A DNA stretch of 64,000 nt from Pyronema omphalodes (GCA_024516155.1 JAJJXM010000035.1:310001-374000), one strand, 5' to 3'; positions 1 through 13,278 are shown, counted from the stretch's first letter. Translations and numbers: made by a program. The notes: a model not told the origin generated them from the letters alone.

Positions 1-1319
1 GTAAGAGTGGTACATAGCATTATTATTGAAGCAGAAGAAGGCCAGCACCTGTCGATCAAATCATCTTTGTTCCCCAGCCCAGTTCCCGCCCTCTCGTACA
101 GTACATAGTGAGCAATGAGGTGAGCACCCAGCACCCAGCACCCAGCACCCAGCACAAGCGGCGGCGGCGGCGGCAGCTATGTATGAACTGTGCAGATGCA
201 GTGAAGAGTAAAATAAAATCATATCGAGACGAGCTGGAACATATTACCATCGCGAAGAAAGAAAGAATGAAAGAAAAAAAAAAAAGAAAAAGAAAAAAAA
301 AAAGTTAACTCGTACCCCTTCATCCCCTCATCCCCTCCCTCATCACACCCCAACCTGCCCAACGGACGTCGTGCTTCCGAAGACTGAGATCCCACCCGTC
401 GTCTCAACTGAACGAGATCTATTGATTGCACTCCAACCGTTGCACTCCAAACCCGATTACACATCTGCCCACGAGACTGACTGCACAGCAAATCAGGCTT
501 TCACTTTTCTATTGAGACCCGTCTATCCTCCCGTCTGTCCTCCTCCTCCTCATTTCAACTGTGCACTCCCCCCGACCCCGACCAGTGAATTCCCACCGGA
601 CCTGTCAGTCGTCGACCAACCAGTCTACATACTCTTTCCAAGTCTCGTCTCCCAGTCCATTCCCTCCCAGTCCAGTCCTCACTCTCCTTCCTACCAGTCG
701 TCGACCAGTCCACCACCACCACTACCACCACCAGTCTACCACAAGGTCCACACCAACCTACCACCACCACTACTACCACCTACCTACCACCTACCACCGA
801 CCACCTACCACCTACCACCCCCCCCCCCCCCCCTCCCTCAACTACCATCCGCGCCTGTCCCAGAACATCTAAACCTCGCCTCCCTACCGAGCCGGCTCTC
901 TCCTGGTACCTCACCTGAAGCAAACCTTCCCTCCCACCACAACCCCCCCCCCCCCCCTTCCGCCGGTTCCCTCCAACCCTCTTATTGCAACGCTCACCTC
1001 GCTCTCCACGTCTAAACATCTGGACTGCAACCGTCGTAACGCTCGTTCCCCCTACGTCACGTCAGGGGCTTTCCTCATCAAAGTCCAACATCGTCAAACG
1101 GCTCCCTCCCACACCACCCTGCTGCCCCCGACTCCGCACAAGCAACCGCCCGAGATCAAATAATCGAGCACCAAAGAGTGCGGGATCTTCGCTGTTTATC
1201 ACAGATAATAGCATCGAACCTGCCAGTCGCACACTGCCGCACATACATTTCTGCATTATCCCGGTATATCGAATCAATCTCCAAAAACACCATAATAGTT
1301 CAACGCACATCGCAGCACT
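1..1319. other. Upstream region of the Pal1 gene, pyrimidine-rich
   Basis: No gene is supported here. The stretch holds a GCACCCA repeat near 121-155, an A-rich run near 267-305, and long CT/CCA-rich low-complexity DNA from about 530 to 970 with two C homopolymers near 820 and 945. The open frames across it are compositional (proline, histidine and serine runs) and lack a supported ATG. It probably contains the promoter and leader of the Pal1 gene, where pyrimidine-rich tracts are common in filamentous fungi. Confidence 0.6.
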
Positions 1320-3098
1320 ATGTCACTCGCGCAGCCCCCTGCCCAAGGTTGGTTATCTTACTCCGAAACTTGGTTGAGCGCGCACACGCTGCATTCAAAT
1401 CTGGATTGCCAGAGCGGAGCTGTCTGAAGGAAGGAAGGAAGGAATGAGTAAAAATGAATACCGGGATCTAATTGTTTGGTTTATATAGAACGGCGGCCCT
1501 CGCCCTCAACCCTCGAGTTAGGAACGAATAATCCTTTCCGCGCAAGACTATCCGGAGTTCCTTCACCTACTACTACCGATAACTACTTCGGTTCACAGGG
1601 TCCCTCACGTGAAAGACCCAAGTCTCGCAATCCCTTCCTCGACGTATTCGACGACGAAAGCAACGGAGACTTTGGCTTTGATAATAACCAGCAAGGAATT
1701 CACAGAGCCAACTCGTTTGACGCAACAAACGGCCAGCGCAATCAGTTGACTGGATCTGCCGCAGAGTTATTTGTAAGTGGAATTGATGTAAGCTTATGGA
1801 GCTTGAATCTAATGCTGTACCTTACAGGAGAACCTTACCCTTGCCGACAGCAAACCCGCACCTCCAGCTAGCATGAACCGTCCCCCACCACCCCGCCCTC
1901 CTCCACAGGGTTCCCACCACCACAAGTCGCGATCAGTTTTGGACGATGCTCCTCTGATTTCGATTAACTCATTCCCTGTAGAAGGATCTCGCCCGCCTCC
2001 TCCTGGCGCCCGCCGCCCACCTCCTCCAAATGGCCGTGGCCCACCTCCCCCCAGCGGCGGTGACAGATCAAGAGGCGCGCCCCGCCCTCGCCCTCGACGA
2101 AACTCGGACTCCTCCGTAATTGACGCCCATGAGAACGAAGCTCGTGACCGCAGCCGGAGAGAGAGGGAGAGAGGAGAGAGAAGCCACAGAGACAAAGATG
2201 GCAAGCTACGACCTGATGCCGGCAGCAAGTCACGGCGTGAACCATCCTCAGACCGCAGAAAGAAGAACTCCGCACTGGATGTTATTGACAAGTTGGATGT
2301 TACTGGCATCTACGGTTCAGGACGTAAGTTTCCAGTTTTTGGTAGTTTTGGACTCAGTGCTAATAGTTTACCTCAGTTTTCCACCATGACGGACCCTTTG
2401 ATGCTTGCAACCCTCACAGAAACAAAAACTCCCGTCGTTTAGCTCCTGTTCAGGCTTTCCCTGCAGACTCTGCAAATAACTCAATGACCGGTTTTGGCCC
2501 CCTGAACGAAAAGGCTGACCACTCCCATATCTTTGGAAACAGAGGTGATGAAGCTTACCACGATTACACTGCATCTGCTCGTCCCATGGGAAAGCGTGCT
2601 GCGTCTTTTGACCCCAAGTCAGCAGTTGAGACTTTACATGGTGACGAGTCGCTTGGATTGGGAACTTCTACCTTTTTGGATGGAGCTCCTGCATCCCGTG
2701 CAGCAATCGCAAAGAACATAGAGTTTGAAGAGCGTCCTCGTTCCGGTAGCGAGGGAGCAATGGGTGGCGGCGGACTTCAACGTAAGAAATCTTTGGCGCA
2801 AAAGATCAGATCCATCAAACCTTCGGGAGAAGGACGACGAAGAGCACCACCACCCCCTCCTGGTGCACAGAGATCACCACCAGAGGGAAGATCACCAACT
2901 ACGCCACAGGAAACAAGGGATGGATACTTTGGAAATGATTATGATGATGCATATGATAGAAAGGGAGAGAATATTGCGAGAAATGCCCCAAGTTCGCCAA
3001 AACATCCCGGTGTTGTGAGAGCTGGAACTGATGATGGTCAGGGTAGTGGGCTACTGAAAAGAGTCAGGAGTTTGTCGAAGCCGAAGAGAAGAGATTAA
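1320..3098 (+). CDS. Pal1 family cell-morphology protein
   Basis: Spliced model: 1320-1347, 1489-1772, 1828-2323, 2377-3098, giving 509 aa. Pal1 proteins are cortical, clathrin/endocytosis-associated factors that support polarised cell shape in fungi. The family signature is clear once the third intron is removed: residues reading GSGLFHHDGPFDACNPHRN are followed by APVQAFPADSANN. An N-terminal block LELGTNNPFRA is also typical. The middle is proline-rich (RPPPPGARRPPPPNGRG), the next part is Arg/Ser-rich, and the C-terminus is basic. The last two introns have GTAAGT donors and CTAAT/GCTAAT branch sites. The first exon is inferred: ATG at 1320 with a GTTGGT donor restores frame exactly and gives MSLAQPPAQE before the conserved block. 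Without it there is no in-frame ATG near the conserved N-terminus. Confidence 0.93.
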
Positions 3099-4357
3099 AG
3101 AAAAAAAACAGCCAGAAATTAATCAATCTTCTATACAATTCCAAATCAATCAATCAATCAATCAATTCGTCCATTTCATCCGTCTATCCGTTTCATCCGT
3201 CTATCCGTCCATCTTGAAAAAAAAAAACGACATGCAATAATATATATATATAACTCACCCACTCATCCACTCACTCAAGCAATCACTCATTCAACCCCAA
3301 CCCCTGCGATTTTTTGTTTAAAAATACCCCCCCCCCCCCCCTTTTTTTTTTTTTTTTTTTTATTGTATGCGACCTTTTTGTATGCGATGCGACTATTTGG
3401 TGCTTAGGCTGGCTGGCTTGGTTTTGTGGAAAATATATAAACTTACATTAACTGGCCTTTTTATTTTATGCCTTTTGAAGCGTGTGCTTGCTTGCTTGCT
3501 TTTTAAGATGGATTGCGATGGATATTGCGATATTGGATATTGCGATTTGGATTTTGTTTGTAAGTTGGTTTGGTTTTCTTTTTTGTTGGTTTTCTTTTTT
3601 GTTATTTTTTGTTGGTTTTTGTTGGTTTTCTATGTTGTTTGTAAGTTGGTTTGGTTTTCTTTTTGTTGTTTTGCTGCGCTGGCTTTTGTGTTTGTAATAT
3701 GCATGGTGGAAGATATGTTTTTTTTTGTTTTTTGTTTTTTGTTTTTTGTTTTTTGTTTTGCTGTTGTTTTGCTTGCTTTGCTTCTGTTGTTTTTGCTTGC
3801 TGTTGTTTTTTGTTTTGGTGGGATTTTTTGCGGCTTGCGGCTTGGAGATGCGGATGGGATGGGATTGCGGATGGGATTGCGGATGGGATGGGATTGTATG
3901 GTAAATTAAAATTTAGGAACTTAGGAACTTAGGAGCTTAGGAGCTTAGGAATGTGATATATATAATGTGAATGCAAAATGGAAGTGTGGAAAAGTTGAGA
4001 GGTGAATGGTTGAAAGGTGTGATAGATGGTTGAAAGGTGAATGGTTGAAAGGTGAAGGTTGAGAGGTTGGAAATGGAGGGGGTGGGGGAGGGAGGGGGTG
4101 ATTTTGGAGTTGGGATATGTTGAAAGAAAAGAAAGGGATATGATGAGGATGGGGATTATGGTTTTGGTGTTGTCTTTTGGTTTTATTGTTGGGGCTTTTT
4201 TGGTTTTTTGGTTTTTTAGTTGAGGCTTTATTGGTTATTGGTTTTTATTAGTTGTTATTGGTTATTGGTTATCATTGGTTATTGGTTATTGGTCTATTGG
4301 TCTATTGGTTATTGGTTGTTATTAGTCTGATTATTCCTATTATGGTTTGAAATGTTT

Positions 4358-4388
<31 letters not shown>

Positions 4389-5040
4389 GGAATTAGTTAT
4401 ATAAATGTCATACGGTTTATAGCTTGGGAATCGGATATATATATTTTTTTGGCATGCAGTAATACGTTTTCTTTTCTTTTCCTTCTTCTTTTTTGGGGGG
4501 GGAGGAGGGGGAGGGGGGGGGGGGGGGGGGTTGGGATACAATGACACGTTTTGCTTTTTCTTTTGTTTTTGTGGAAAATAAGAGGTATATACATACATAG
4601 CTACAGAAGCTATTATTGTCCAGCGCTTTGAACTTTCTAGAACAGAGCAAGTTTAGGTGATGGATTTTGAGCTCTGAGCTCTGGGGTTATTGGTTTTGTG
4701 GTTCTATGGTTTCTTGATTTAGTTTAAGGTTGGTTTGGGGTTGGTTTACTTTCCTTTACCCTCCCCTCAGAATACTGGAAAATTTAAACAAAAAGGTTCT
4801 ATTATCGTGGTTATATGTTTCTGTTTAATGTTATAGTTGTATATTTCTGTTGTCGTGTTTTTTTTTTTTTTTTTTTTTTGTTTTGGATCTTTGTTTTTTA
4901 TGTTTTGGATCTTTGTTTCTTTGTTTCTTTCTTTTTTCTTTTTTCTTTTTTTTGATTCAACTCAGCTTAACTCAGCTTAAATTGACTTGACTTGAATAAA
5001 ATAACCGGAATGGAATTAAGTGATATGGTTATTTGGGTTA

Positions 5041-5190
5041 TTTGGGTTATGGAGGGTTATTTGGGTTATGGAGGGTTATTTGGGTTATGGAGGGTTATTT
5101 GGGTTATGGAGGGTTATTTGGGTTATGGAGGGTTATTTGGGTTATGGAGGGTTATTTGGGTTATGGAGGGTTATTTGGGTTATGGAGGGA
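5041..5190 (+). repeat. 19-bp minisatellite
   Basis: About eight head-to-tail units of GTTATTTGGGTTATGGAGG with almost no variation. The array follows two partial units at 5026-5045 and runs directly into a second repeat family built on GATATGGAAGG. Confidence 0.9.
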
Positions 5191-5395
5191 TGTGGAAGAG
5201 ATATGAAAAGATATGGAGGGATGTGGAAGAGATATGAAAAGATATGGAAGGATGTGGAAGAGATATGAAAAGATATGGAAGGATGTGGAAGGATATGGAA
5301 GGATATGGAAGGATATGGAAGGATATGGAAGGATATGGAGGATATGAAGGATATGGAAGGATATGGAAGGATATGGAAGGATATGGAAGGATTGG
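5191..5395 (+). repeat. Compound minisatellite of GATATGGAAGG-type units
   Basis: Three copies of a unit of about 31 bp containing GATGTGGAAGAGATATG are followed by about ten copies of a 10-11 bp unit ATATGGAAGG. The short unit looks like an internal fragment of the longer one. Confidence 0.8.
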
Positions 5396-5683
5396 ATGGA
5401 TTGGATTTTTTCTTCATCGTCGTTGTCATTTTTTGGAATCATGTAAAATCACTCGATATATACAGCTTTACCCAGTCCTAGCAAACCCCGGAAAACCTCG
5501 AACACCCCGCAATACCTGCCGCCTGGAAATTCCCGGAAACTCACTGAAACTAGAAAGGTTTAATCTAATTAGGTAATTCAGTTGATCTAATTGGTTCAAT
5601 TCATCCAAACATCTAATGGTATGGCATGGTATGTATACAGATATGGATATGGACTTAACAAACACACACTCTCTCTCTATATT

Positions 5684-5779
5684 TATCTGTATCTGTATCT
5701 GTATCTGTATCTGTATCTGTATCTGTATCTGTATCTGTATCTGTATCTGTATCTGTATCTGTATCTGTATCTGTATCTC
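5684..5779 (+). repeat. (TATCTG)n microsatellite
   Basis: About 16 perfect copies of a 6-bp unit. It is open in several frames only because the unit contains no stop in those frames; it is not coding. Confidence 0.95.
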
Positions 5780-6230
5780 TGATCTTTCTCTTCCTCTATC
5801 TCTCTCTGATCTTCCATTAAAACAAAAAAATAAGCAATACCATTCCCTTCCCTCCCTCCCTTCCCTCCCTTCCCTTCCCTCCCTTCCCTCCCTTCCCTTC
5901 CTTTCCCTCCCTCCCTTCCCTTCCTTCCCTTCCTTTATCCCCTCATCTCTTAACACATCATTACCCTAGAAAACAGGGGTTAGGTTAGTTAATTTATAGA
6001 ACAGAAGATACATTATGAACTGAAGATTTGCGGAGACGCCGGAGAGGAGATGTGGGTTTATGGAATTCCTGGGAACTGGGATATGGGAATATGGGAATAT
6101 GGGAGGGAATATGGGAGATTGGGATATGGGATATGGGATATGGGATATGGGAATATGGTGTTGTTGATTGATTGATTGATTACCTGGCTTGGAGGTTAAT
6201 TTTCTGGTGGTGGGAGGTGGAAGGTGGGAG

Positions 6231-6320
6231 ATGTTAGATGTTAGATGTTAGATGTTAGATGTTAGATGTTAGATGTTAGATGTTAGATGTTAGATGTTAG
6301 ATGTTAGAAGTTAGATGTTA
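6231..6320 (+). repeat. (TTAGATG)n 7-bp repeat
   Basis: About twelve copies of a heptamer, the last few degenerate. It resembles a telomere-type heptamer in length but is not the usual ascomycete TTAGGG. Confidence 0.9.
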
Positions 6321-6631
6321 GCAGGAGGTGGGAGGTGCAAAGGTTAGAAGTTAGCAGGAGGTGCGAAGGTTAAAAGTTAGAAGTTACATAGCCGGAAAAA
6401 GAGAAGTGGCGAAAAAGGAAGCAGAATCGAACGAAACGAAAATAAACTTCAAGATGACAATTCCCCGAAGCAATCACCAATTATCAATAACCAACGATAA
6501 TAACCATCACCAACAATCATAACCATCACCAACAATCATAACCATCACCAATAATAATAACCATCAACGACAAAGGTAATTAGGCAATTAGGAAATTAAT
6601 TACTATAGTTCATATACCCATATCCATATCT

Positions 6632-6636
<5 letters not shown>

Positions 6637-6720
<84 letters not shown>

Positions 6721-6745
6721 ATACCCATACCCATACCCATATCCA
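6637..6745 (+). repeat. (CCCATA)n microsatellite
   Basis: About 18 copies of a hexamer with one single-base interruption near 6719. Confidence 0.92.
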
Positions 6746-6997
6746 TACCGATATCTCGAAACCCAAGTTTTTATCTCTATCTTCAGCTCCACCGAAGGTT
6801 CCTATACTCTTCTCTTCTCTTCTCTGTATATAGCCTATAGCCTATAGATATATCGTTTTCTCCGGTAACTGGTATCAGATATGATCTTCATCGGTACATC
6901 GGTATCATAATTGGGATTGTTGATATGATTCTTAGTCTTGGATACGGATACGGATACGCATACGGTATTGGTGTATTGGCGTGGTTGATTGAATTTG

Positions 6998-7252
6998 ATT
7001 TGATTTTGATTTTGATTTTGATTTTGATTTTGATTTTGATTTTGATTTTGATTTTGATTTTGATTTTGATTTTGATTTTGATTTTGATTTTTGATTTTGA
7101 TTTTGATTTTGATTTTGATTTTGATTTTGATTTTGATTTTGATTTTGATTTTGATTTTGATTTTGATTTTGATTTTGATTTTGATTTTGATTTTGATTTT
7201 GATTTGATTTTGATTTTGATTTTGATTTTGATTTTGATTTTGATTTTTGATT
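6998..7252 (+). repeat. (TTTTGA)n microsatellite, about 250 bp
   Basis: More than 40 hexamer copies with two length variants (one extra T near 7087, one missing T near 7203). The variants shift frame inside the array, which argues against any coding role. Confidence 0.95.
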
Positions 7253-9633
7253 TGGATTTGGGGGAATGGGGGAATAGAGAAATGGGGTAATGGGATAGAG
7301 AAATGTGGTAATGGGATAGAGAAATGTGGTAATGGGATAGAGAAATGGAATGAAGAAATAGAGAAATATATCTATTTTATCTATTTTATCTATTTTATTT
7401 CTTTATTTCTTATCTATTATTCATAACGTTCCCAACCTCAAGGTTATGACGTGTCGCGTGCCTCGTGCCTACACTAAAGAAATACATATTGCCCGAACCC
7501 TATTACCAGTGGAGTTGTGGCTATCCTTGATAAGTCTTGCTGGTTCGCGTTCCTGAGCCTTGTTCGCTTGATGGAATAGAGATATAGAGATATAGAGATG
7601 TAGAGAAATAGAGAAATAGAGATTTTCGGAGAACTGGGGGCTCCTGGGATGTCAGGAGAAAGTATACGGGATTAATGAATAATAGGGGTATGATAGCTAA
7701 TAAGAGGAAGAGGAAGAAGAAGAAGAAGAAGAAGAAGAAGAAGAGATAATCATCTTGGAATTTTCAGTCGTAGCTGTAGTTGTAGTTGTAGTTCTAGCTG
7801 TATGATCGGATGAATTATGGATTATGGATTATGGATTATATATATGGGATTATGGATTATGGAATTATGGGATAAATGTGACGTCGAGCGTGATGATATC
7901 TGGGATCCCTGTAACCATAGCAGGCAGGGTGATGGATTTATCTTTGTAACACTGGAGTTTTGGTTGGGATATATTGGAGGGTTGAAGGGTTGAAGGATGG
8001 ATAATGGTATTGGGATTTGATGGATTTGGGGTGGAATTTTGGAGGAGTTTTGGTGGAGTTTTGGAGGGGCTTTGCCAGGCTTTACCGGACTTTCCTGGGC
8101 TATGCTGGGCTATGCAAACATCCATCCGACGCGATTCTATATACATAACAACTGAGCTCTACCTTTACTGAAATTCCATAACCCATGTATATATATATCT
8201 GTATCTACGCATCCGTTCTTTAAATTACAAGCCTATCTACATCCAACATTTCCCTTCCTATTTCCATTTCACAAATCATCAAATCATCAAAACACAGTCT
8301 CTACATATATATATATATATACGTCACCTATGTAGTCACCATCCTTCAACGCGTCTACACATCCACATCCACATCCACATCCACATCCCAACTCCGACAT
8401 TCTTCAAAATCGGGAGGACTTTTATCCCCGCGCTCATCGGCTAGAACAAACTAAGAAACTCAACACCGTAGCCGGCATACCTAGGCTAGTGGCCGTTGCC
8501 TGGTTGCCGTGGTGTGCCGATGGGTATTCTAAGCTAGTCCGGGCTTTGCCAGGCTAGTCCAGGCTAGTCCAGGACATGCCAGTCTTTGCCAGGCTTTGCG
8601 AAGCTTCGCCCGGCGTTGCCAGGCTTTGCCAAGCCATATTAAGATCCTACTATACTTTTTGTTGATTAGTTTCAACGTAGTTAAGGGTTTCTAGTTCCAA
8701 TAAAGCCACGGTGCGACGCTGCGACGCTGCTTCGCTGCCATGCCACTGCCACTGCCACAGCTTTCCCCACAATTGATCTAAACGGATCTAATTCCAATAT
8801 GGTTTAGATGGGGGTTTTAAGGTAACGTGGGGTAGGCTCAACTATCCGTCTGCGGACATGGTTAGGAAGGGGGGGGGGAATTTGCCAACGCGTCTGGAAT
8901 TCATCACCAGGACCAGACCTGGCCGTTGCTATGATGTGGATTGGAAAGCTAAGAGGAAGAGATAGATAGAGTGATGGTAGTGGTAGTCGTGGTAAAGAGA
9001 AGTCATCACGGTGATAACATATGGGTTTGTCAATAACTGAACTGTCTGGTATGGACCCACTTTGAAAAATGATGATAGTGATCTTAGTACACATAACACA
9101 CATTGTAGTAAAGGCACAAGTTACAACACATATCATCGCTCTGCAACAAGTCTCAGGTCTCAAGTCTGAAGTCTAAAGTGTCAAGATAAGAGAAAAGGGA
9201 GCGAAGAAAAAAGAGTTAAGTTAGCATCATGTGAACCGTGTAACCAAACCAACCCAGTGCAAGTCAATACATACCAGAGCCAAAGCCAGTGCCATTATCC
9301 CCGCCTGTGTAACCCGCGTAACAAATCGGTATCGGTAAATCCAGGCCAACGCAACGCAACGCAACGCAACACAACCCAATCCCCACCATCACCCCCCGCC
9401 AACCTCCTTCTTACTCCCGGGTTTATTATCAAAACTTCCATACGCCCGAAAGAGCTCTTAAGCTCCCTGTAATCCCGTACCTAGATCCTACAGCGTTGAG
9501 CACCCAGCATCCAGCGTCCAGCGTCCAGCGTCTAGCCAGCTATAACCCCATCCATCATACAGCTCTTGATCCCCCTCCGTTTTGATCACCAGCTCCCAGC
9601 TCCCCGCTCCACAATACATACACCATCCACACA

Positions 9634-12233
9634 ATGTCCACGCCCTCCAGTCGTCTCAGCAAGCTCGCAGGCCACCTTGGATTAGGCGGCGGCGGGACAT
9701 TAGCTCCCAAAACCCCAAAACAGAATAACAGACATGAACTCTCGCCGACATATTTCCTACCCAAAGCCGCCTCGATTGAACCAGACGCCGAGGCGATTGT
9801 TCATACTACAGTTGATGGAAAGGTTTTGAGAAGAACTTATAGAGAGTTTGCGGATAGAGCTAGGGGCTTGGCTTACTTTTTGAAGAGTAGGGGGTATAAG
9901 AGAGGTATGTTATTGTGATTTTTTTTTTCTTGTGATGGATTTTGTGAGGATGCGTGGTGATTGAGGATGCTGGGTTTTCCGTGACTGGCTTCTCGGTTTC
10001 TTTACTGCGCTGGGAATTGAGTGGGTTTAATCGGAGAGCTGAGTTTCGGCATCACCGAGCGCCCGGGTTTGAGGGACGGTGGGTTGGGTTACACGGAACA
10101 TATTACAGTTCCTGGAACTTGATCTCATCCATGGTAGCGGTAATTTAATTAAAAATCACCAAGCCTACCGCGAGAGAGCATCCATCCTCCATCCTCCATC
10201 CTCAATCCTCAATCCTCAATCCCCAATCACCCAGAAGGCGCAAGCCAAAAAAAGCAATTGCAATAGAAAATGCAATTTCAATCAACAAAGACGCCTAGCT
10301 GACCCGCCTCAAACAGTTGGAATTCTCTGTCCCAATACACCCGCATTCCTAGAAGCAATGTTTGGAATCCCAGCTGCAGGTGCTGTCCAGGTCGGAATCA
10401 ATTTTAGGTTGAAGGCTGAGGATATTCATTATATTTTTGGTCATGCTGAGGTGAGATATTTTTTACCTTCCTCCTTTTTTTTTTTTTTTTTTTTTTGGTC
10501 GTGGATTGTATGGTGCGGTGTTACATGGTGCATGTACAACTTTCCCCAGGTCATGTAGCGTTGCGGCGTAGATGGATAGCTTCTTTGGCGCCGCGCCGCG
10601 CCTCCGACGTCACCGCACCTCGGGGCTTTTTACATCACCGCACCTCAATATCTACCTTCAATAAAGACCCAAAACTAACACCCCTGGTAATACTGTAGGT
10701 TGATCTCATCATCGTTGACCGGGAATATGCGCACCTTCTCGACGGGTTCGACGCCAACGTCCGACGAATTATCGACGACGACACAGACGGTAGCGGAGAA
10801 TTCAACGAAGCAGTAAAACAAGGACTAGAATACGATTCGAAATTCGGAAATGGATGGGAGGGATTAGAGATGGAAGCAGGGAATGAAGAGGATGTTATTG
10901 CGCTTGCTTATACCTCTGGAACTACCGCGAAACCTAAGGTATGTTTTTATATTCGATATTCGATATTCCATATTCCCAGGGGTTCGCTTTGCTGCGAATT
11001 GCTCCGGATTGCACTCTCATCATTAACATTTGAATGGTTGCTAATAAAACTGTTACATCCAGGGTGTCGAATATACCCACCGAGGAATCTACCTTGGCGC
11101 CCTCGCAAACTGCATCGAATCCGGTCTCGCCGGTAACTCCGTCATGACCCGTACACGCGCCAAATACCTCACCATCCTCCCACTCTTCCATGCCGTGGGC
11201 TGGACCTACCCCTGGGCCATAGTTGCCGCTAGAGCTACCCACTTCTGTTTCCGTAAAATCGACTACAAGGAAATGTGGCGACTTTTGAAGGTGGAAGGAA
11301 TAACCCACTTTTGTGCTGCCCCGACAGTAAATACTTTATTATGTGCCCATGAAGATGCGGAGAGATTACCTCAGGAGGTTAAGGTAACTGTTGCTGCTTC
11401 CCCGCCAACTGCAAAGTTGTTTGAGGATATGATTGGCTTGAATTTGGTGCCGGTGCATGTTTATGGTTTGGTTGGTCCCCCTTGATATTTCCCCGATGAT
11501 GGAGAGGTTGCAGAAATGATAGGGATTTAAAAAAACAAGGTGCTAATGCTTATTTATTATCATACAGACTGAAACCTACGGCCCCATCACAAAGGGTTAC
11601 TTCCTCCCCGAATGGCACAATCTATCCCCCGAGGAAATGTACCAAAAAATGGCGCGTCAAGGCCACGGGTTCATAACCTCCAAGATGCTCCGAGTCATCA
11701 AGACCACCGGAACCGACGAGATCATCGACGTAAAAAAAGACGGTCTCGAGATTGGAGAAATTGTCTTCACCGGCAACATCTGCGCCAAAGGATACTTCAA
11801 AGACCCCGTAGCAACGGCAAAATTATTCCGTGGTGGAGTTCTCCACACCGAGGATCTGGCAGTTTGGCATCCTGATGGCTCGGTACAAATCCAGGATAGA
11901 GCAAAAGATATCATCATCTCAGGAGGCGAAAATATCTCCTCCGTTAGCTTGGAATCTATGCTGGTTAAACACCCCGAGATTCTGGAGGTTGGTGTAGTAG
12001 CCGTACCTGATCAGCAGTATGGAGAACGACCAAAGGCTTTTGTTACAGTACAGAATGGATCGGCTTTAACAGGTGATCAGGTCATTGCTTGGGCGAAAAA
12101 AAGTCCTCATATCTCGGGTTTCATGGTACCGAGAGATGTGGAGATTGTTAAGGAACTCCCGAAAACCAGTACTGGAAAGATTCAGAAGAATGTTTTGAGA
12201 GCTTGGGTTAAGGGCGAGAAGAGAGATGTTTGA
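9634..12233 (+). CDS. AMP-forming acyl-CoA ligase with N-terminal PTS2
   Basis: Spliced model: 9634-9904, 10317-10450, 10699-10938, 11063-11470, 11568-12233, giving 572 aa. It is an acyl-activating enzyme (ANL superfamily) that adenylates a carboxylic acid with ATP and transfers it to CoA. Visible motifs are the P-loop-like YTSGTTAKPKG (split by intron 3), TETYGP after intron 4, the hinge region DRAKDIIISGGENISS, and the C-terminal PKTSTGKIQK with its catalytic lysine. Residues 7-15 are RLSKLAGHL, an exact R-L-x5-H-L peroxisomal PTS2, so I infer a peroxisomal enzyme for fatty or related acids. The C-terminus RDV is not a PTS1. The first two introns are long for a fungus (412 and 248 bp); intron 2 has a long T-run and intron 4 a GTTGGT donor. 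The substrate cannot be told from sequence. Confidence 0.93.
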
Positions 12234-12734
12234 GGGTACGAGGGTTGGGGGTTGGTTTTGGGGAGATTGTTGATTAGGGTGGGGAGTTTTGGGGTGGCGT
12301 AAGAGGGGGGAGTTTTGGGGTGGCGTAAGAGGGGGGAGTTTTGGGGTGGCGTAAGAGGGGGGAGTTTTGAGATGGTGTGATGGGGTGGGATCTTTTGAGG
12401 TGGGGAGTTTTGGGATGGCGTGATTTTTGGTTATGAATGATGCTTTAGAATGATGCTTTAGAATGAGATTTACTTGCTTGTCCATTTACTTGCTTGCTTG
12501 TTTACTTGTTTGTTCTCTTGCTTGCTTACTTGCATGCTTGTCCATGATCTTTTGCTTTGTCTATCTTTTCCCATCTGTATGTATCTTTTCCCATCTGTAT
12601 GTATCTGTATCTATATATCCCTATCCCTACATCCCTATCCTTTATATACATACATACATACATATGTATTTATACCGTTACCTCATCTTTATAGATCCCC
12701 CCAGTTGCCCCATAGCTTGTTATAACCACTACCT

Positions 12735-12782
12735 ATACACTATACACTATACACTATACACTATACACTATACACTATACAC
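12735..12782 (+). repeat. (CTATACA)n 7-bp repeat
   Basis: About seven perfect heptamer copies. Confidence 0.9.
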
Positions 12783-13097
12783 CAGAGAACTTCCCAATTT
12801 CCCATAAAACTATATCAAGTGAACACGCTATACACAGCAACAATTCTTCTACCGCATTCCACAGCAGATTTCTTATAACGAACTCGCTTATAACGATTGA
12901 CCCCAATGCCTTTGTAATTTCGGAATTACAACTTGGATGGTATTGGATGGTATTGTGTTTTGTTTTGTTTTGTTGGTATTGTGTTTTGTTTTGTTTTGTT
13001 GGAATTTGGAAAAAGAGTTGCTGAGTTGCTATGTATAGTCTTATGGGATGTTCTATAATCCTGTATAGAATCCTATGATATTGTTCTAGCTTACCTG

Positions 13098-13278
13098 GTG
13101 GCGGGGCGGGGCGGGGGCGGGGGGGGCGAGGGGGGGCGGGGGGTGGCGGGGCGGGGGCGGAGGTGGCGAGGGGGAGGGGGCGGGGGGGGGAGGGGGCGGG
13201 GGGGCGGGATGGCGGGATGGCGGGGCGGGGAGTGGCGAGGGGCGGAGGGGCGGAGGTGGCGGGGGAGGGGGGGGGGGT
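13098..13278 (+). repeat. G-rich tract, GGGGCGGGG type
   Basis: About 180 bp in which the + strand is almost entirely G with scattered C, A and T. Many runs of at least four G are separated by one to three bases, so it matches the pattern of G-quadruplex-forming DNA. Strand asymmetry is extreme. Confidence 0.85.

Larger units (their letters stand above)
3099..9633. other. 6.5-kb gene-free, repeat-rich spacer
   Basis: I see no supportable gene. After the Pal1 stop comes AT-rich 3' sequence with (CAAT)n near 3146-3165, a C-run followed by a T-run (3329-3360), T/G-rich DNA (3560-3830), three long G homopolymers, and many tandem arrays listed separately. The part from about 7430 to 9250 is less repetitive but shows only short frames without family resemblance. 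Near 8520-8640 the motif CCAGGCTTTGCC and variants recur. The final 300 bp before 9634 are pyrimidine-rich and probably hold the promoter of the acyl-CoA ligase gene. Confidence 0.6.

Noticed and set aside
371..1015. Plus-strand frame of 214 codons, Pro/His-rich
   Set aside because: It starts at GTG, its composition follows the pyrimidine-rich DNA, and it lies in the upstream region of the Pal1 gene.
6231..6320. TTAGATG heptamers as telomere repeats
   Set aside because: The unit is not the ascomycete TTAGGG, and unique genes lie on both sides. It is an interstitial simple repeat.
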